Positions 42,400 through 51,583 of a stretch of DNA of 64,000 nt are shown here, in pieces. The first letter of the stretch is position 1. Each line of letters starts with the position of its first letter. A program made the position numbers and the translations under genes. This DNA is from Haloferax marisrubri (GTDB lineage Archaea > Halobacteriota > Halobacteria > Halobacteriales > Haloferacaceae), in NCBI RefSeq assembly GCF_001469875.2, contig NZ_LOPW02000017.1:313908-377907 (forward strand), given 5' to 3'. The notes under the pieces were generated by a model that was not told the DNA's origin, searched no databases, and saw only the letters and a list, made by a program, of their open reading frames with translations.

Positions 42400-43761
42400 T
42401 CAGGCGTCCTCGATTTCGGCTTCGACGACCGCCGTCACCTCGTCGACGAGCGCGTCAACGTCGTCGGCCTCCGCGTACACGCGGATGTAGGGTTCGGTGC
42501 CCGACGGGCGAACCAGCGTCCACGACGCGTCGGCGAACTCCAGTCGGACGCCGTACTCGGTATCGACCGACTCGGGGGCCATCGCCTCGGGGAGCGAGGT
42601 TTCGAGCGCCGCCATCGCCGCCCGCTTCTTCTCGTCGGGGCAGGGGACGCTCACTTTGCGGTACGGGCGCTCCGTGACCGGTTCGCGCAGGCCGGCCATG
42701 CCGGACTCGGCGGCGAGGCGGGCGATGAGCGCCGCCGAGGCGACGCCGTCTATCCAGCCGCCGAGCGACGGGTGGATGTGCTTCCACGGCTCGGCCGCGA
42801 ACACCACGTCGCCGCCGCCGGCGCGGGCGCTGGCGATGCCCTCGTGGAGCGCGCCGAGTCGGACGCGCTCGACGCGACCGCCGGCCTCGCGGACCCGCTC
42901 GTCGATGCGGCCTGAGGCGTTCGGCGTCGTGACGACGACGGGGTCGTCGGCGTCGGCGACGCGGACGTAATGCTCGGCGACGATGGCGATGACGGTGTCC
43001 TCGTGGACGACCTCGCCGTTCCCGTCGATGATGACGATGCGGTCGGCGTCGCCGTCGTGGCCGATGCCGAAGTCGAAGTCGCCGTCGGCGACGAACGCGA
43101 TGAGGTCAGCGAGCGTCTCGGGCGTCGGCTTCGACTCGCGGCCGGGGAAGTGGCCGTCTATCTGCCCGTTGAGCGTGACGACGCGCGCGCCGAGGTCGCG
43201 GAGGACCTGCGGCGTGCCGAGCGCAGACATCCCGTTGCCGCAGTCGACGGCGACGTTGAGGCCGTCGAGGTCCGCCCCGTGCCGGCTGGCGAACTCGACG
43301 ATAGCGCTTCGGTAGGCGTCGAGGACGCCGCTCGTCCCCGTCGCGCCCCAGTCGTCCCAGTCGGCCGGGGACGCGTTCGCCTCGACCCGCGTCTCGATGT
43401 CGCGTTCGAGGTCGCGGTCGTACTCCTGCCCGTCGACGAACATCTTGATGCCGTTGTCCGTCGGGGGGTTGTGCGAGGCGGTGAGCATGACGCCGCGGCG
43501 ACCCCGCGAGGCGAACGCGAGCGCCGGGGTCGGGACGACGCCCACGCGGGTCACGTCCGCGCCGGCGGAGAGCAGTCCGGCCTCGACGGCGGCGGCGAGG
43601 CCCTGCCCGGTCGTTCGTCCGTCGCGGCCGACGACGAACTCGGCGGGCGCGTCCGATTCGAGCGCGGCGAGGCCGGCGGCGCGGCCGACGCTGAGGGCGA
43701 GTTCCGGCGTGACTCGCTCCGTCGCGCTCCCGCGGATACCGGCGGTGCCGAAGAGTTCCAT
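42400..43761 (-). CDS. glmM: Phosphoglucosamine/phosphohexose mutase (GlmM-like)
   Basis: A 453-residue phosphohexomutase. The phosphoserine is S96 in LTASHNPP, the metal loop is GHDGDADRIVIID, the sugar-binding loop is FAAEPWKHIHPS and the phosphate loop is RPSGTEPYIRVYAEAD. Archaeal members of this branch isomerise glucosamine-6-phosphate/1-phosphate or glucose phosphates; substrate specificity cannot be fixed here. The gene is monocistronic, with CTAAGTA about 27 bp before the ATG. Confidence 0.9.
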   Translation of the reverse strand: MELFGTAGIRGSATERVTPELALSVGRAAGLAALESDAPAEFVVGRDGRTTGQGLAAAVEAGLLSAGADVTRVGVVPTPALAFASRGRRGVMLTASHNPPTDNGIKMFVDGQEYDRDLERDIETRVEANASPADWDDWGATGTSGVLDAYRSAIVEFASRHGADLDGLNVAVDCGNGMSALGTPQVLRDLGARVVTLNGQIDGHFPGRESKPTPETLADLIAFVADGDFDFGIGHDGDADRIVIIDGNGEVVHEDTVIAIVAEHYVRVADADDPVVVTTPNASGRIDERVREAGGRVERVRLGALHEGIASARAGGGDVVFAAEPWKHIHPSLGGWIDGVASAALIARLAAESGMAGLREPVTERPYRKVSVPCPDEKKRAAMAALETSLPEAMAPESVDTEYGVRLEFADASWTLVRPSGTEPYIRVYAEADDVDALVDEVTAVVEAEIEDA

Positions 43762-43947
43762 AGTCCAGCGTTGTGGGGGTCGTACTTAGATGCTGACGGT
43801 TCGCTGGATGCGTGCGAGGCGGGCGCACGGGGCGGTCACGGCGGTCGCGGCGGGGGATAGAGCGACGGCGACCGGGCCGCCGGCGGAGACACCGAACCGG
43901 CCGCCCGAGGCAGCACGCCTTTGGCGACGGGCGACGAATCGGGGGCC

Positions 43948-44232
43948 ATGAGCGAGCACGGTCGAACCCGCGCGCACGTCTACGTCTCGGGACACGTACA
44001 GGGCGTCTACTACCGGGCGACGACCCGCGACACCGCCCGCGACCGCGGCGTCGACGGCTGGGTGAAGAACCTCTCCGACGGCCGCGTCGAGGCCGTCTTC
44101 GAGGGCCCCCGCGACGACGTGGAGGCGATGGTCGAGTGGTGCCACGAGGGGAGTCCGATGGCGACCGTCGAGGACGTGGAAGTCACCTACGAGGAGCCGG
44201 ACGGCGAGACCGGCTTCCGGGTCGAGCGCTGA
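43948..44232 (+). CDS. acyP: Acylphosphatase
   Basis: A 94-residue enzyme that hydrolyses acyl phosphates. The catalytic Arg and Asn are R23 (GHVQGVYYRATT) and N41 (WVKNLSDGRVE). The fold is complete with the closing VTYEEPDGETGFRV strand. ATG 43948 is chosen; the frame upstream to 43921 adds nine residues not found in the family. It is convergent with nothing close and divergent from glmM. Confidence 0.95.
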   Translation: MSEHGRTRAHVYVSGHVQGVYYRATTRDTARDRGVDGWVKNLSDGRVEAVFEGPRDDVEAMVEWCHEGSPMATVEDVEVTYEEPDGETGFRVER

Positions 44233-44308
44233 CGGGAACCCGACAGCCGGCCGATAACATCAACGAGACGGCCAAATCGTTCAAGCGGGGTTCGGGGAAC
44301 CTGTCCCC

Positions 44309-44548
44309 ATGCGCTTCCGGAACGACACGCGGGGAATCGGCGTCGCAAAACTGTTTTTCACGCTCGTCACGAGCGTCGGACTCGGCCTCTCGATGGGCAC
44401 CTCGTTTCTCATCGTCCGCGGGCCGTTCCTCGGCGGGCCGTCGCTCGACCCGTTTCCGATGATGGCCGCGCTCGCGGTGTTCATCGTCGGCATCGTCGTC
44501 CTCTCGTGGGGGTCGACGCGGCTGTTCGGCGTGGGAACCGGGATGTGA
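44309..44548 (+). CDS. Small two-helix membrane protein, function unknown
   Basis: A 79-residue protein with a short basic start and two hydrophobic segments, about 14-37 (LFFTLVTSVGLGLSMGTSFL) and 51-68 (MMAALAVFIVGIVVLSW). I recognise no family by sequence, but the helix pair and the start following a clean intergenic gap support it. It is convergent with the RND exporter gene. Confidence 0.65.
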   Translation: MRFRNDTRGIGVAKLFFTLVTSVGLGLSMGTSFLIVRGPFLGGPSLDPFPMMAALAVFIVGIVVLSWGSTRLFGVGTGM

Positions 44549-44590
44549 GCAGGAACGGGAATACGAGCAGGAGCGGGAATACGAGCGGGG
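44547..44590. repeat. Short tandem 18-bp repeat between two convergent genes
   Basis: GAGCAGGAACGGGAATAC (44547-44564) is followed by GAGCAGGAGCGGGAATAC (44565-44582) and a partial third copy (44583-44590). It overlaps the stop of the small membrane protein and lies before the RND gene stop. A slippage-type repeat with no obvious role. Confidence 0.7.
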
Positions 44591-44610
44591 CGTGAGCGTC
44601 GACGCGACCC

Positions 44611-47121
44611 TCAGTCGGCGGTCGCCGCTGCGCCGGAGTCGCGTTCGACGCCGCCGAGGGGAACGAGCGGGTCGTTGCCGCTGAACCGGTCCCAGAGGAC
44701 CAGCGCCGAGGGCAACACCAGCATCGACGCGAGGAACGAGTAGACGATGCTCGCGGCGGTGAGCAGGCCGAACTGGCCGAGGACCGAGAGCACCGCGAGG
44801 ACGAGCACGCCGAGGCCGAAGACGGTCGTGAGCATGCTGCCCGCGAGCGCGCCGCCGGTGCCGCGGACCGTCCGGTCGAGCGCGGTTTCGAGGTCGTGGT
44901 CGGCGCGCTCGTCCACGAAGCGGTGGACGACGTGGACCGAGTAGTCCACGCCGAGGCCGATAGTCAGCGCGAGCACCGTCGCGGTGAAGGCGTTGAAGGA
45001 GATGCCGGCGAGTCGCATCGTCCCGGCGACGAACGTGACCGCGACGAGGATGGGCACGAGGTTGGCGAGCGCGAGCGACGGGCGGCGTTCGAGCCACCAG
45101 TAGACGAACACGAGGAACGCGCCGGTGCCGGCCATCGAGATGGCGAGGCTCTGCACCGCGGAGTCGAGGATGAGGTCCGAGATGGCCGAGAAGACGACGA
45201 CCGCGCCGGTGGCGGTGCTCGGGCCGCGGAAGCGCGCGGCGACCTCGCGGGCGTCGGCGACGACCGCGTCGTCGTCCGCGTCGGCCCGCACGCGGTAGTC
45301 CACGCGCGAACTCCGGTAGTCGTCGGCGAGGTACTCGCCGGCGCGGGCGGCCGAGTCGGTGGCGAACAGCGCGTCGTACACCTCGGCGAGGTTCCGGTCG
45401 GGGACGCCGTCGCCGTCCCGGTCGTGGCGCGCGACGAGCGCGGCGAACTCGGGGTTCTCTCTGGCCTCGTCGTCGATGACCGTGAGGACGCTCGTCGAGT
45501 CGGCGCGGCGGTCCTCGACGATGAAGGTGTCCGGCGGGTCCTGTGCGACCCGGTCGAGCGTTTCGAGGTAGGCGTCGTCCGTGGGTCGGCCCTCCAGATA
45601 CACCGTCACGACCCCGCTTTGGGAGGACGAAAAGCGCTCTTCGAGGAACTCGATGTCGGCGACGACGCTGTAGTCGCCCGGCGCGAAGGGCTCTGGGAGG
45701 GATTTCAGGTACGCCGGGGCCTCCGCGGGCGGCAGGAAGTCCTCCTGTCCGAACTCGGTGTCCACGCCGGTGGCGTACCACATCGCCGACCCCGAGAGGA
45801 CGAGCGCGACGACGAGGACGACGGCGGGGGCGCGGAGGGCGGGCGCGACGCCGACTCGGAGGGCCGTCCCGGGCGAACTCCCCTCGCGGCCGAGCGGCGA
45901 CTGGCTGAACGTCGGAATCGGGTAGCGCTCGCGGAGCCTGTCCACCTCGACTTTCGTCGCCGGGAGGAACACGCCGAACACGAGGAAGGTGAAGACGATG
46001 CCGATGGCCGCGACGACGCCGAAGTCACGAATCGGCGTGAGGTTGCTCACGAGGTTCGAGAGGAAGCCGATGACGGTGGTCGCGGTGACGATGAAGAACG
46101 CCACGAGGAGCTGGTCCGTCGCCTGTCGCATCGCCTCGCCGACGGCCAACCCGTCGGCGCGGTCCTCGCGGTAGCGGTTGACCGCGTGGATGCCGAAGTC
46201 GATGCCGACCGCGAGGAGCAGCGGCGGCACGGCTATCATAATCTGGTTGAACGGGATGCCCGCGAGGCCGAGGAAGCCGAACGTCCAGACAAGGGCCATC
46301 CCGAGCGCGGCGGTCCCCAACAGCAGGTCCACGAGGTCGCGGTAGGCGACGACGAGGAAGACGAGGATGAAGACGACGGCCGCGGGCACGACGAGGACGA
46401 GCGAGTCGGCGATGACCGTCCCGAACTCGTCGGCGATGACGCCCGACCCGAAGACGGAGATGTCGCCGCCGACGGTGGCGACGACCCGCGTGGCGGTCCG
46501 CTGAATCGGGGTGAGCGGGCTCTCGCCGCCCTGTCCCGCCCCGGCCTCGTCGGCCAGCGGAACCGAGTGCGTGACGACCGCAATCGTCGCCGAGGCGCTC
46601 GCCGCGGTCGGGTTGAAGTCGTCGGCGAGGAGGCCGGTGAAGCGCTCGTTGTCGGCGTTCTCGCGGACCGCGGCGGCGACCTCGGTGTCGGTCGCGCGTT
46701 CGAGCGCCGCAATCTGTGCGTCGAGGTCGTCGGCGTCCGGGTCGAGCGTCTCCGCGACCACGGTGGCGGCGCTGGCGGTGCCGATGACGCGGAGGTCGTC
46801 ACGGTCCGAGAGGCGCTTTTGGGCCTCCAGCATCCGCAGGAGTTCGCGCTTCGTCAGGACGTTCGGGGCGCGCTGGATGAGTTGCGTGCTTCCGGTCCCG
46901 GCCTCGAACCGCGGCGAGAACTCCTCGGAGACGCGCGCGAACGCCTCCTCGGCGGGCACTTCCTCGGCGAACTGCTCGGTCCCGGCCTCGGTCGAGACGG
47001 CGCTCAGCCCCGCCCCGAACACCAGCGTGAGGACGAGGAAGACGAGGATGACGCGCCGCGAGCGGTTGACGATGCGGTGGTCGACCCAGTCGACGAACCG
47101 CTGGAACTCCAGTCGGGCCAC
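44611..47121 (-). CDS. RND-superfamily (MMPL/HAE3-type) exporter
   Basis: An 836-residue membrane protein with two similar halves, each with one helix followed by a large external domain and then a group of about five helices. The helix 4 regions (GIPFNQIMIAVPPLLLAVGIDFGIHAVNRY and its counterpart SFNAFTATVLALTIGLGVDYSVHVVHRF, cited as two segments) have the G-x-x-D motif that supports proton coupling. This matches the archaeal hydrophobe exporters, which move lipids or lipophilic molecules. The stop of the preceding gene, a secreted NEW3-like protein, is three bases before its ATG, so the two form an operon. Substrate unknown. Confidence 0.9.
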   Translation of the reverse strand: MARLEFQRFVDWVDHRIVNRSRRVILVFLVLTLVFGAGLSAVSTEAGTEQFAEEVPAEEAFARVSEEFSPRFEAGTGSTQLIQRAPNVLTKRELLRMLEAQKRLSDRDDLRVIGTASAATVVAETLDPDADDLDAQIAALERATDTEVAAAVRENADNERFTGLLADDFNPTAASASATIAVVTHSVPLADEAGAGQGGESPLTPIQRTATRVVATVGGDISVFGSGVIADEFGTVIADSLVLVVPAAVVFILVFLVVAYRDLVDLLLGTAALGMALVWTFGFLGLAGIPFNQIMIAVPPLLLAVGIDFGIHAVNRYREDRADGLAVGEAMRQATDQLLVAFFIVTATTVIGFLSNLVSNLTPIRDFGVVAAIGIVFTFLVFGVFLPATKVEVDRLRERYPIPTFSQSPLGREGSSPGTALRVGVAPALRAPAVVLVVALVLSGSAMWYATGVDTEFGQEDFLPPAEAPAYLKSLPEPFAPGDYSVVADIEFLEERFSSSQSGVVTVYLEGRPTDDAYLETLDRVAQDPPDTFIVEDRRADSTSVLTVIDDEARENPEFAALVARHDRDGDGVPDRNLAEVYDALFATDSAARAGEYLADDYRSSRVDYRVRADADDDAVVADAREVAARFRGPSTATGAVVVFSAISDLILDSAVQSLAISMAGTGAFLVFVYWWLERRPSLALANLVPILVAVTFVAGTMRLAGISFNAFTATVLALTIGLGVDYSVHVVHRFVDERADHDLETALDRTVRGTGGALAGSMLTTVFGLGVLVLAVLSVLGQFGLLTAASIVYSFLASMLVLPSALVLWDRFSGNDPLVPLGGVERDSGAAATAD

Positions 47122-47124
47122 GGC

Positions 47125-48693
47125 TCAGCGCCGCCCCCGCCGGCGGACGACGAGGAAGCCCGCGCCGCCGACCGCCGCGAGGAGGACCGCCGCGCCGACG
47201 AGCGGGGCCGAGAGACCGAACGGGAGGCCGCCGCCGTTTTCGGGGGCCTCGACGCGGACGGGCACGCGGTAGGCGTCGGAGATGGTCGTCTCGCCCGCCC
47301 CGTCGTCGTAGCGGAAGTCGAGTTCGACCGGGTAGTCCTTCTCCAGCGCGCCGCGGGCGGCCGACACGTCGAACACGAGCGTCGCCGACTCGCCGGGCGC
47401 GAGTTCGTCCACGAACGCCTCGGAGTCGGTAGACGAGAGGGGGTCTTCGAGGTATATCTTCGCGGAGATGTCGGTGAGCGTCTCGTCGCGGTCGTTGACG
47501 ACCGTCACGCGGAGTTGCCCGTTCCGGCCCGGCGCGACGGTGCCCTCGTCGACGGTCACGCCGAACTCGGGAGTCGCGGCGGCGACGGCGACCCGGAGGT
47601 CGATGTCGTCGCCGGTGCGCCGGTCACCCTCGGCGTCGCGGTAGGCGACGGTCGCGGTGAACTGCCGGGGGCCGGCGTCCGCGTCGTCCGAGATTCCCAC
47701 GTCGAACGAGAACGGGACGCGCTCGCCGGGTTCGAGGTCGCCGAGGGCGTACTCGGTCTCGGTCGCCGTCGCGCTCCCCTCGGGGAGCGAGAGCGTCACG
47801 ACCGCGTTGCGCGCGAGGGCCGACCCGTCGTTGACGACGACGCCCTCGATTCGGCCCTCGTCGCCGACGCGGAGCGTGCTCGTCACGTCCGCGACGGAAA
47901 AGGACTGCTTGGGCGAGGGGATGAACCCGGCGGCGAGGTCGGGGTACTGTCGGCGCGCGCCGTCGGGGTCCTCGTAGGCGACGGCGACGCCGAGGACGTA
48001 GCCGCGGACGGACGCCTCGGAGTCGAGCGTGGCGTCGTAGACGAAGGTCCGGTTCTCGCCGGCGGGCCAGTCGGCGGCGAAACTGCTCGCGGTCTGCGCG
48101 CCGTCGAAGCTCACGTCGACCGACTGGGCGGTCACCGCGACGACGGCGTTGCGCGCGTCGAGTTCCCCCGTGTTCCGCAGGGTCAGCGCGACCGCGCCGC
48201 TGCCGCCGACGGGGACCGACGAGTCCGCGCCGACGACGGCGAACCGCACGCGCTCTTCGATTCGGACGGGCACGTCGAGGCGGTAGACGCGGCGGTGGGC
48301 GTTGTCGAACTCGTAGAACACGTCGAGGCGGAGGTTGTACTCGCCCGCGGCGACGTTCTCGGGGGCCTCGACCCGGAAGGCGACCTCGCGGGTGTCGCTG
48401 TCGTTCATCGTGCCGACGAACAGGTCGCCGGTCCTGACGGTGAAGGGCGTGTTTCGCGGGGAGAGCCTGACGCGGACGTTCTCCGCGGGCTTCGCTACGT
48501 CTTCGGTGTCCACCGGGTCGTTGGCGAACACCACTCGCACCGTCGTCTCGACGCCGGGTTCGACCACCGGGTCGACCACGTAGGCGCGGAACACGGGGAC
48601 GTGGTTCGGCTCGGCTTGCTGGCCGGCGACCGAAACCGGGAGCGCGGCGAGGACGAGCAGTACGGCGACCAAGATAGCGGTGTAACTCTTCAT
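47125..48693 (-). CDS. Secreted, membrane-anchored NEW3/COG1361-type protein
   Basis: A 522-residue extracellular protein. Residues 1-24 are a Sec signal (AILVAVLLVLAALPVSVAG). The rest is repeated immunoglobulin-like beta domains of the NEW3/COG1361 type (three or four, with RVTVVNDRDETLTDISAKIY and VALTLRNTGELDARNAVV as typical strands), followed by a C-terminal membrane anchor (about 490-515) and RRRGRR tail. ATG 48693 gives the signal; the frame upstream is not protein-like. It is the first gene before the RND exporter and probably its external partner, like membrane-fusion or adaptor proteins of bacterial RND pumps (inferred). Confidence 0.88.
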   Translation of the reverse strand: MKSYTAILVAVLLVLAALPVSVAGQQAEPNHVPVFRAYVVDPVVEPGVETTVRVVFANDPVDTEDVAKPAENVRVRLSPRNTPFTVRTGDLFVGTMNDSDTREVAFRVEAPENVAAGEYNLRLDVFYEFDNAHRRVYRLDVPVRIEERVRFAVVGADSSVPVGGSGAVALTLRNTGELDARNAVVAVTAQSVDVSFDGAQTASSFAADWPAGENRTFVYDATLDSEASVRGYVLGVAVAYEDPDGARRQYPDLAAGFIPSPKQSFSVADVTSTLRVGDEGRIEGVVVNDGSALARNAVVTLSLPEGSATATETEYALGDLEPGERVPFSFDVGISDDADAGPRQFTATVAYRDAEGDRRTGDDIDLRVAVAAATPEFGVTVDEGTVAPGRNGQLRVTVVNDRDETLTDISAKIYLEDPLSSTDSEAFVDELAPGESATLVFDVSAARGALEKDYPVELDFRYDDGAGETTISDAYRVPVRVEAPENGGGLPFGLSAPLVGAAVLLAAVGGAGFLVVRRRGRR

Positions 48694-48882
48694 CGTGAGG
48701 TCCCGGCGAGCGGCACCGACGGCGTCCGGGTCCGCGGATATCGGCGCGGGGGCGGCGACGGACCGACCCAACTGGTCGCTGATACGTTCTCTGCGGGGAA
48801 ATACGATATTCGCCCCGTTCGAGACAGTCAGCCGGGCGAGAAGGTTCGTGTCGTCGGTTCCGGCGGCCTCAGCGGAGGCGAC

Positions 48883-49326
48883 TCACGCGGTCCGGTCGAC
48901 GCCGAGTTCGGCCATCGCGCGGACCACGACGTGGGCCTCCACGAGGTCGCGTTCCTCGACCATCGGGTCGTCGGCGTCGTCGATGACGGCGCGGGCCTCG
49001 GCGAGCATGCGGTCTTCCTGTTCGGTCTGGTCGGGTTCGTCGCGGGTGCTGTTCAGGAGCGCCTCGAAGTCCTCGCGGATGCTGAAGTCCGCGCGGGCGA
49101 CGTTACACCGAGAGAGGGGGTGCATGCCGAGGTCCAAGACCAACTCGGTGACGAGTTCCCAGTCGCTCTCGCAGAACTGGAGCGTCACGTCGCCGACGAT
49201 GTCGCGCCACGCGATGGGGGCGGCGTTCTCCATGAGCGTCACCGCCCGCGGCGGGACCGCGATTCGGGCGACCGTCTTCGGGTCGTCGCAGAGACAGCAG
49301 GGCTGGTCCGTCCTGCCGGTGTACAT
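48883..49326 (-). CDS. Conserved protein with N-terminal Cys cluster, function unknown
   Basis: A 147-residue protein. The start, GRTDQPCCLCDDPK, has three cysteines (C10, C11, C13), and further Cys lie in LQFCESDWEL and LSRCNVARAD, so a metal or Fe-S site is possible. The C-terminal half is acidic and helical. I cannot name the family. No catalytic motif. It is upstream of the NEW3-like gene on the same strand, separated by 190 bp that contain an AT-rich patch near 48804. Confidence 0.72.
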   Translation of the reverse strand: MYTGRTDQPCCLCDDPKTVARIAVPPRAVTLMENAAPIAWRDIVGDVTLQFCESDWELVTELVLDLGMHPLSRCNVARADFSIREDFEALLNSTRDEPDQTEQEDRMLAEARAVIDDADDPMVEERDLVEAHVVVRAMAELGVDRTA

Positions 49327-49685
49327 ACGCGGGGTTAGGATGGGTCGTAGATGTAGCTTCGGGCCGCAGACTCGGGGCTCGAAATCAGGCGAGAACAGGG
49401 CGACGCGCCGACCGCGGCGGGCGCTCAGGGCGTTGAAACGGTCGGGTTCGAGCCCGGGGCGGGGCCGTCGAACCCGAGTAGAGGCAGCGGGAGGCGCGAC
49501 CGACTGCGTGCTGGCACTGAATCACGCATTGGGCTGGGCTGGGTATTCTGTGGTGGCGACAGTGGTCGCGCCATCTATCCGATTGAACACCGTGCATAAA
49601 TATCTTCTCCTCGGACGATACCACACACTATTGTTGACTATATACTAGTGTGTTTCAAGATATCTCGAATAGTTGTGCAGGATTG
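49327..49685. other. Intergenic region, AT-rich at one end, with an inverted repeat
   Basis: 359 bp. From 49580 to 49690 the sequence is notably AT-rich and holds a perfect 8-bp inverted repeat (ACACACTA 49623-49630, TAGTGTGT 49646-49653) and a TATA-like ATAAATATC (49596-49604). No gene is evident; the region faces the Cys-cluster gene, whose start is about 260 bp away, or an unseen small transcript. Confidence 0.5.
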
Positions 49686-50498
49686 TCAAACTAAAAATTC
49701 GCCCCCGAGAGCGCTCGTCGGGACGCGAATCGCCATCTCCAGTCCGGCGGCGTCCACCGGCGGGGTGCTCGGGAGCGTCCCGAGAGGCCGTCGGGCCGCG
49801 GCGGCGAGGACGAGCGCGTCGAGCACGTCGTCGCGGGCCACGTCGCGTCGGAGCGTCCGGTCCAGCGTCTCGCGGTAGGCGCGCTCGGCGTCGAGGTCCC
49901 GCGAGCCGGTCGAATCGGCTTCTGAACCGTCGTCGCCGTCACCGACCCTCGCCTCGCCTCCATCGAACGCCGTCCTCAGCACGTCGAGGCGGCGGGTGCG
50001 GCCCTCGGGCGTCGATTTCGATTCCGAGAGCGGTTCCCCGGCGAACGCGGCGAAGGCGAGTTCGGGATGGGATTCGAACACTCGCTCTCGGGCGCGCGGC
50101 GTCTCCCGGAGGACGGCATCGACCTCGCGGATTTTGGGCACGAGGTGCCACGCCTGAATCGAGAGTCCCGCCCCGGTCCGCTCGCGGTTCGCCGCGCTGG
50201 CCGCCTCGTGGGAGTCTGCGTCGAGGACGGCGCGGACGGGGGCGAAGAAGACGGTGGCGGCGCGGGAGCCGAGCAGTTCGCGGGCTTCGCGGTCGCACGC
50301 GCGCCGGGCGGAGTCGGGCAGACCGACGGGGATATCGACGAGCACCCGCGCGGCGTCTCGCTCGCGGGCGAGTTCCCAGACGGCGTCGAAGTCGGGAACG
50401 ACCCGTACTGAGAGGCCGTCCGCGGCGGCGACGGCGCACACCCACCCGGACCGACAGCCGTCGACGCCGATGACGGGAGATACGCGTCGCTGTGGCAC
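49686..50498 (-). CDS. DUF429 family protein
   Basis: A 270-residue protein of the DUF429 (predicted RNase H-like nuclease) family. IGVDGCRSGWVCA opens the fold and VLVDIPVGLPDSARRACDREAR is the family's signature second motif; VFFAPVRAVLD and VFESHPELAFAAF also match. Acidic residues in those motifs (D13, D55 region, E of FESHPE) would form the metal site if it is a nuclease. It starts at GTG 50498, supported by CTTTTCTCC 27 bp upstream and the absence of an ATG. Activity unproven. Confidence 0.85.
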   Translation of the reverse strand: MPQRRVSPVIGVDGCRSGWVCAVAAADGLSVRVVPDFDAVWELARERDAARVLVDIPVGLPDSARRACDREARELLGSRAATVFFAPVRAVLDADSHEAASAANRERTGAGLSIQAWHLVPKIREVDAVLRETPRARERVFESHPELAFAAFAGEPLSESKSTPEGRTRRLDVLRTAFDGGEARVGDGDDGSEADSTGSRDLDAERAYRETLDRTLRRDVARDDVLDALVLAAAARRPLGTLPSTPPVDAAGLEMAIRVPTSALGGEFLV

Positions 50499-50538
50499 GA
50501 ACCGAGCTACGTCGCCGAGCAGGAGAAAAGTCCCGGAT

Positions 50539-51216
50539 TCAGGAGTCGAGGACTGCGGCCGTCATCTGCCGGCAGGAATCGCGGAGTTCGCTGAGCGTCA
50601 CGTCGATGGCCGCGTCGAGCGAGACGAGCAGTTTCACGCCGTCGTCGATAGGTACCCTGACGATGAGCGCGTCGTCGATGGCGAACGCGACGAGTTCCGG
50701 CCCGCCGATAGGGAGGTCTTCGAGCGGTTGGTCGATGGCCTCCTCGTTCGTGAGCGTCGCGACGAGCGTCTTGACGGTGTTTTCGTCGTAGCGGTCGAGA
50801 AGCGACTGCTCGAAGAAGCGAATCTGGGTCCGAACCGGCTCACACCACGCGATTGCACGGAGTGCGTCCCCGTAGGCGTCCTGCAACTCCGAGGATAGTT
50901 CTGGTGCGGGGAACTCACCGTCGTCGACGACGGTCACGTCCGCTTCCTGGTCGAGTGCGACCCGTTCGTAGGCGAGTTCGCCGAGGTCCGTCAGCCCGTA
51001 GAGTCGCCCCTTCTGCTGTGACTCCGGTACCAACAGTTCGACGATGCCCCGCTCCCGCAGTTCGGAGAGCGCCCGAGACACATGCGGCTGTGCAAGGTCG
51101 GTCTCCGCGGCGATTCGGGAGGGGAGTCCCGAACCGTGCTCCGAGAGGTACCGACACACGGCCAGTCGGTACCGAGAACTCGCAATATACCCCGCGGAAT
51201 CCCACGTCTCGGTCAT
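50539..51216 (-). CDS. Winged-helix transcriptional regulator
   Basis: A 225-residue protein with an N-terminal winged helix (about 10-75): SSRYRLAVCRYLSEHGSGL, SRIAAETDLAQPHVSRALSE (HTH) and the wing KGRLYGLTDLGELAYE. The remaining 150 residues form an alpha/beta domain, probably for ligand binding, dimerisation or a sensor role. ATG 51216 is chosen over an in-frame ATG at 51282, since AGATATACC (51289-51297 minus strand) and other AT-rich promoter sequence lie just upstream. It is divergent from the DoxX gene; the 367-bp gap between them holds inverted repeats that may be its operators. Confidence 0.86.
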   Translation of the reverse strand: MTETWDSAGYIASSRYRLAVCRYLSEHGSGLPSRIAAETDLAQPHVSRALSELRERGIVELLVPESQQKGRLYGLTDLGELAYERVALDQEADVTVVDDGEFPAPELSSELQDAYGDALRAIAWCEPVRTQIRFFEQSLLDRYDENTVKTLVATLTNEEAIDQPLEDLPIGGPELVAFAIDDALIVRVPIDDGVKLLVSLDAAIDVTLSELRDSCRQMTAAVLDS

Positions 51217-51583
51217 AAACGAGACTCTCCGCTGGTTGTTTTCATCATGATTGACACGTCCCATACTGGTATGCAATGCCAAGCGGGGTATATCTTTCGA
51301 GGGTCGAACAATACTACCATATACGTACCATATATCGCCAGAGAATGAAACACACAGGCTCTCACTCGCCCAAAGTCTGTAAGACCCGGCATCGATGCCC
51401 GTGCTCTCTCGCGGATTTCACCCGCGAGTAACGCTGGCGTAACCGGATACCCGTGTGGTTACCCGGTTACATGTATGTCAGCAAACATATATATCGGTTC
51501 GGTCTCGTACCAGGTAACGCAATGATAGTAGTACCCCCGACGACGGACCGCCACACGACAACCACCGCGACGGAGGTGCCGAG
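51217..51583. promoter_or_regulatory. Divergent control region between regulator and DoxX genes
   Basis: This 367-bp region contains AACATATATATCGG (about 51484-51497) as a TATA region for DoxX, AT-rich ACCATATACGTACCATATAT (around 51316-51336) on the regulator side, an inverted repeat GTAACCGG (51439-51446) / CCGGTTAC (51463-51470) with a further GGTTAC at 51457-51462, and a stem CTCGCGG (51408-51414) / CCGCGAG (51422-51428). The GTAAC elements recur near 51429 and 51513. It looks like a multi-site operator region. Confidence 0.6.

Noticed and set aside
44896-49338. 1480-codon + strand open frame opposite the RND and NEW3 genes
   Set aside because: Composition is a run of R, G, D, E and V without domain structure, while the minus strand encodes full membrane and secreted proteins. 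It is a shadow.
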